Assembly: GCF_000372725.1 (NCBI RefSeq) | Contig: NW_005200659.1 | Span: 217,529 to 252,903 of the forward strand | Direction of reading: 5' to 3' | Length of the DNA stretch: 35,375 bases | Source of the DNA: Emiliania huxleyi CCMP1516 | Taxonomy: Eukaryota > Haptophyta > Isochrysidales > Noelaerhabdaceae | In this document: positions 34,967-35,375 of the stretch, in pieces | Numbering within the stretch: the first letter of the stretch is position 1 | Layout: each line of letters begins with the position of its first letter | Position numbers and translations under genes: made by a program | Notes under the pieces: generated by a model | Seen by the model: the letters and a program-made list of their open reading frames with translations, nothing else | Database searches by the model: none | Told to the model about the DNA's origin: nothing

Positions 34967-35375
34967 CTTATGCAGTTTTTCTTTTTGAGCTTAGCCTTCG
35001 ATGTTCTCGAGGTTCTCGAGGTGGATATCCTTTGGCCGCGTTGGGTAGCGAGGATTGGTGTAACCCGAGCCACGGAGGCGTGTTTTCTGACGGCCGACCG
35101 TCAGTGCACGGAGTTGCCACTTCTCCGACTGCCCCGGCTAGTTCCCGAGGTCGTCGGGTGTGACCCCTTCGTCCCCCGAGACCTAGCGCGGGTGGGTTGG
35201 AGGGGCCACGGAAAGGCGCGCAAGCACGCCCTACGTCTTCCCCTCCTCCCCATCGGGCCGCGTGAGCGGCCACGCCTCGCAGATTCGTTTCTCGCGCCTG
35301 GGTCAGGCGCGCGGGGCATCCCCCGGGTCGCTCGACCAGCGATCCGAAGAGTGGCCGCTATTAGCCACGCCGGCT
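34967..35375. other. Upstream region of the ankyrin/U-box gene
   Basis: No gene seen. It contains a small perfect hairpin CTGACGG-CCGA-CCGTCAG at 35087-35104 and GGTTCTCGA duplicated near 35005-35015. Confidence 0.4.

Overview
The window looks like nuclear DNA of a photosynthetic eukaryotic alga with a secondary plastid, most likely a haptophyte or a relative; the phylum is inference. The DNA is very GC-rich. Genes are split by short introns (61-83 nt in the conventional genes), many with GC rather than GT donors. Recognisable products are eukaryotic: selenocysteine synthase, a plastid-type sugar-phosphate translocator, U-box/ankyrin, NHL/BTB and EF-hand proteins. Simple-sequence and satellite DNA is abundant. 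No rRNA, tRNA or CRISPR was seen. Exon limits below were worked out by hand from reading frame, splice signals and remembered family sequences; no transcript data were used.

Left part (1-9250): a 3' exon of an unknown gene; a divergent pair of probable mitochondrial genes 219 bp apart, an EF-hand protein (1206-2519, minus) and a malate:quinone oxidoreductase with a C-terminal EF-hand pair (2739-5022, plus); and a probable plastid DnaJ-type zinc-finger protein with a long Ala-rich coiled tail (5482-8385, minus).

Middle (9250-17550): a 376-bp Tc1/mariner-like MITE, a GACAGC array, a frame-disrupted single-pass membrane gene, a six-helix membrane protein bracketed by two periodic coiled arrays (12112-14745), a Cys-motif gene with an in-frame 150-bp duplication, and a 151-nt near-perfect hairpin.

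Right-centre (17555-27205): three family-recognisable genes: SepSecS (SEPSECS, minus, lacking its N-terminal third), a triose-phosphate/sugar-phosphate translocator (minus), and a TatD-family nuclease (TATDN1, plus). Most introns in these three genes share an odd structure. The intron usually has a GC donor and begins with a copy (about 8-31 nt) of the first bases of the downstream exon, as if each intron arose by an insertion with target-site duplication or by tandem duplication. An almost identical intron core occurs in SEPSECS and TATDN1. Several 3' splice junctions are tandemly repeated, and some introns are swollen by CATCTCCCC/GGGGAGAT satellites. This introner-like system is the main discovery of the window.

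Right end (27630-34966): an NHL-repeat/BTB protein with a 2-nt frameshift, a small RRM protein, and a large intronless ankyrin-repeat/U-box protein (probable E3 ubiquitin ligase).
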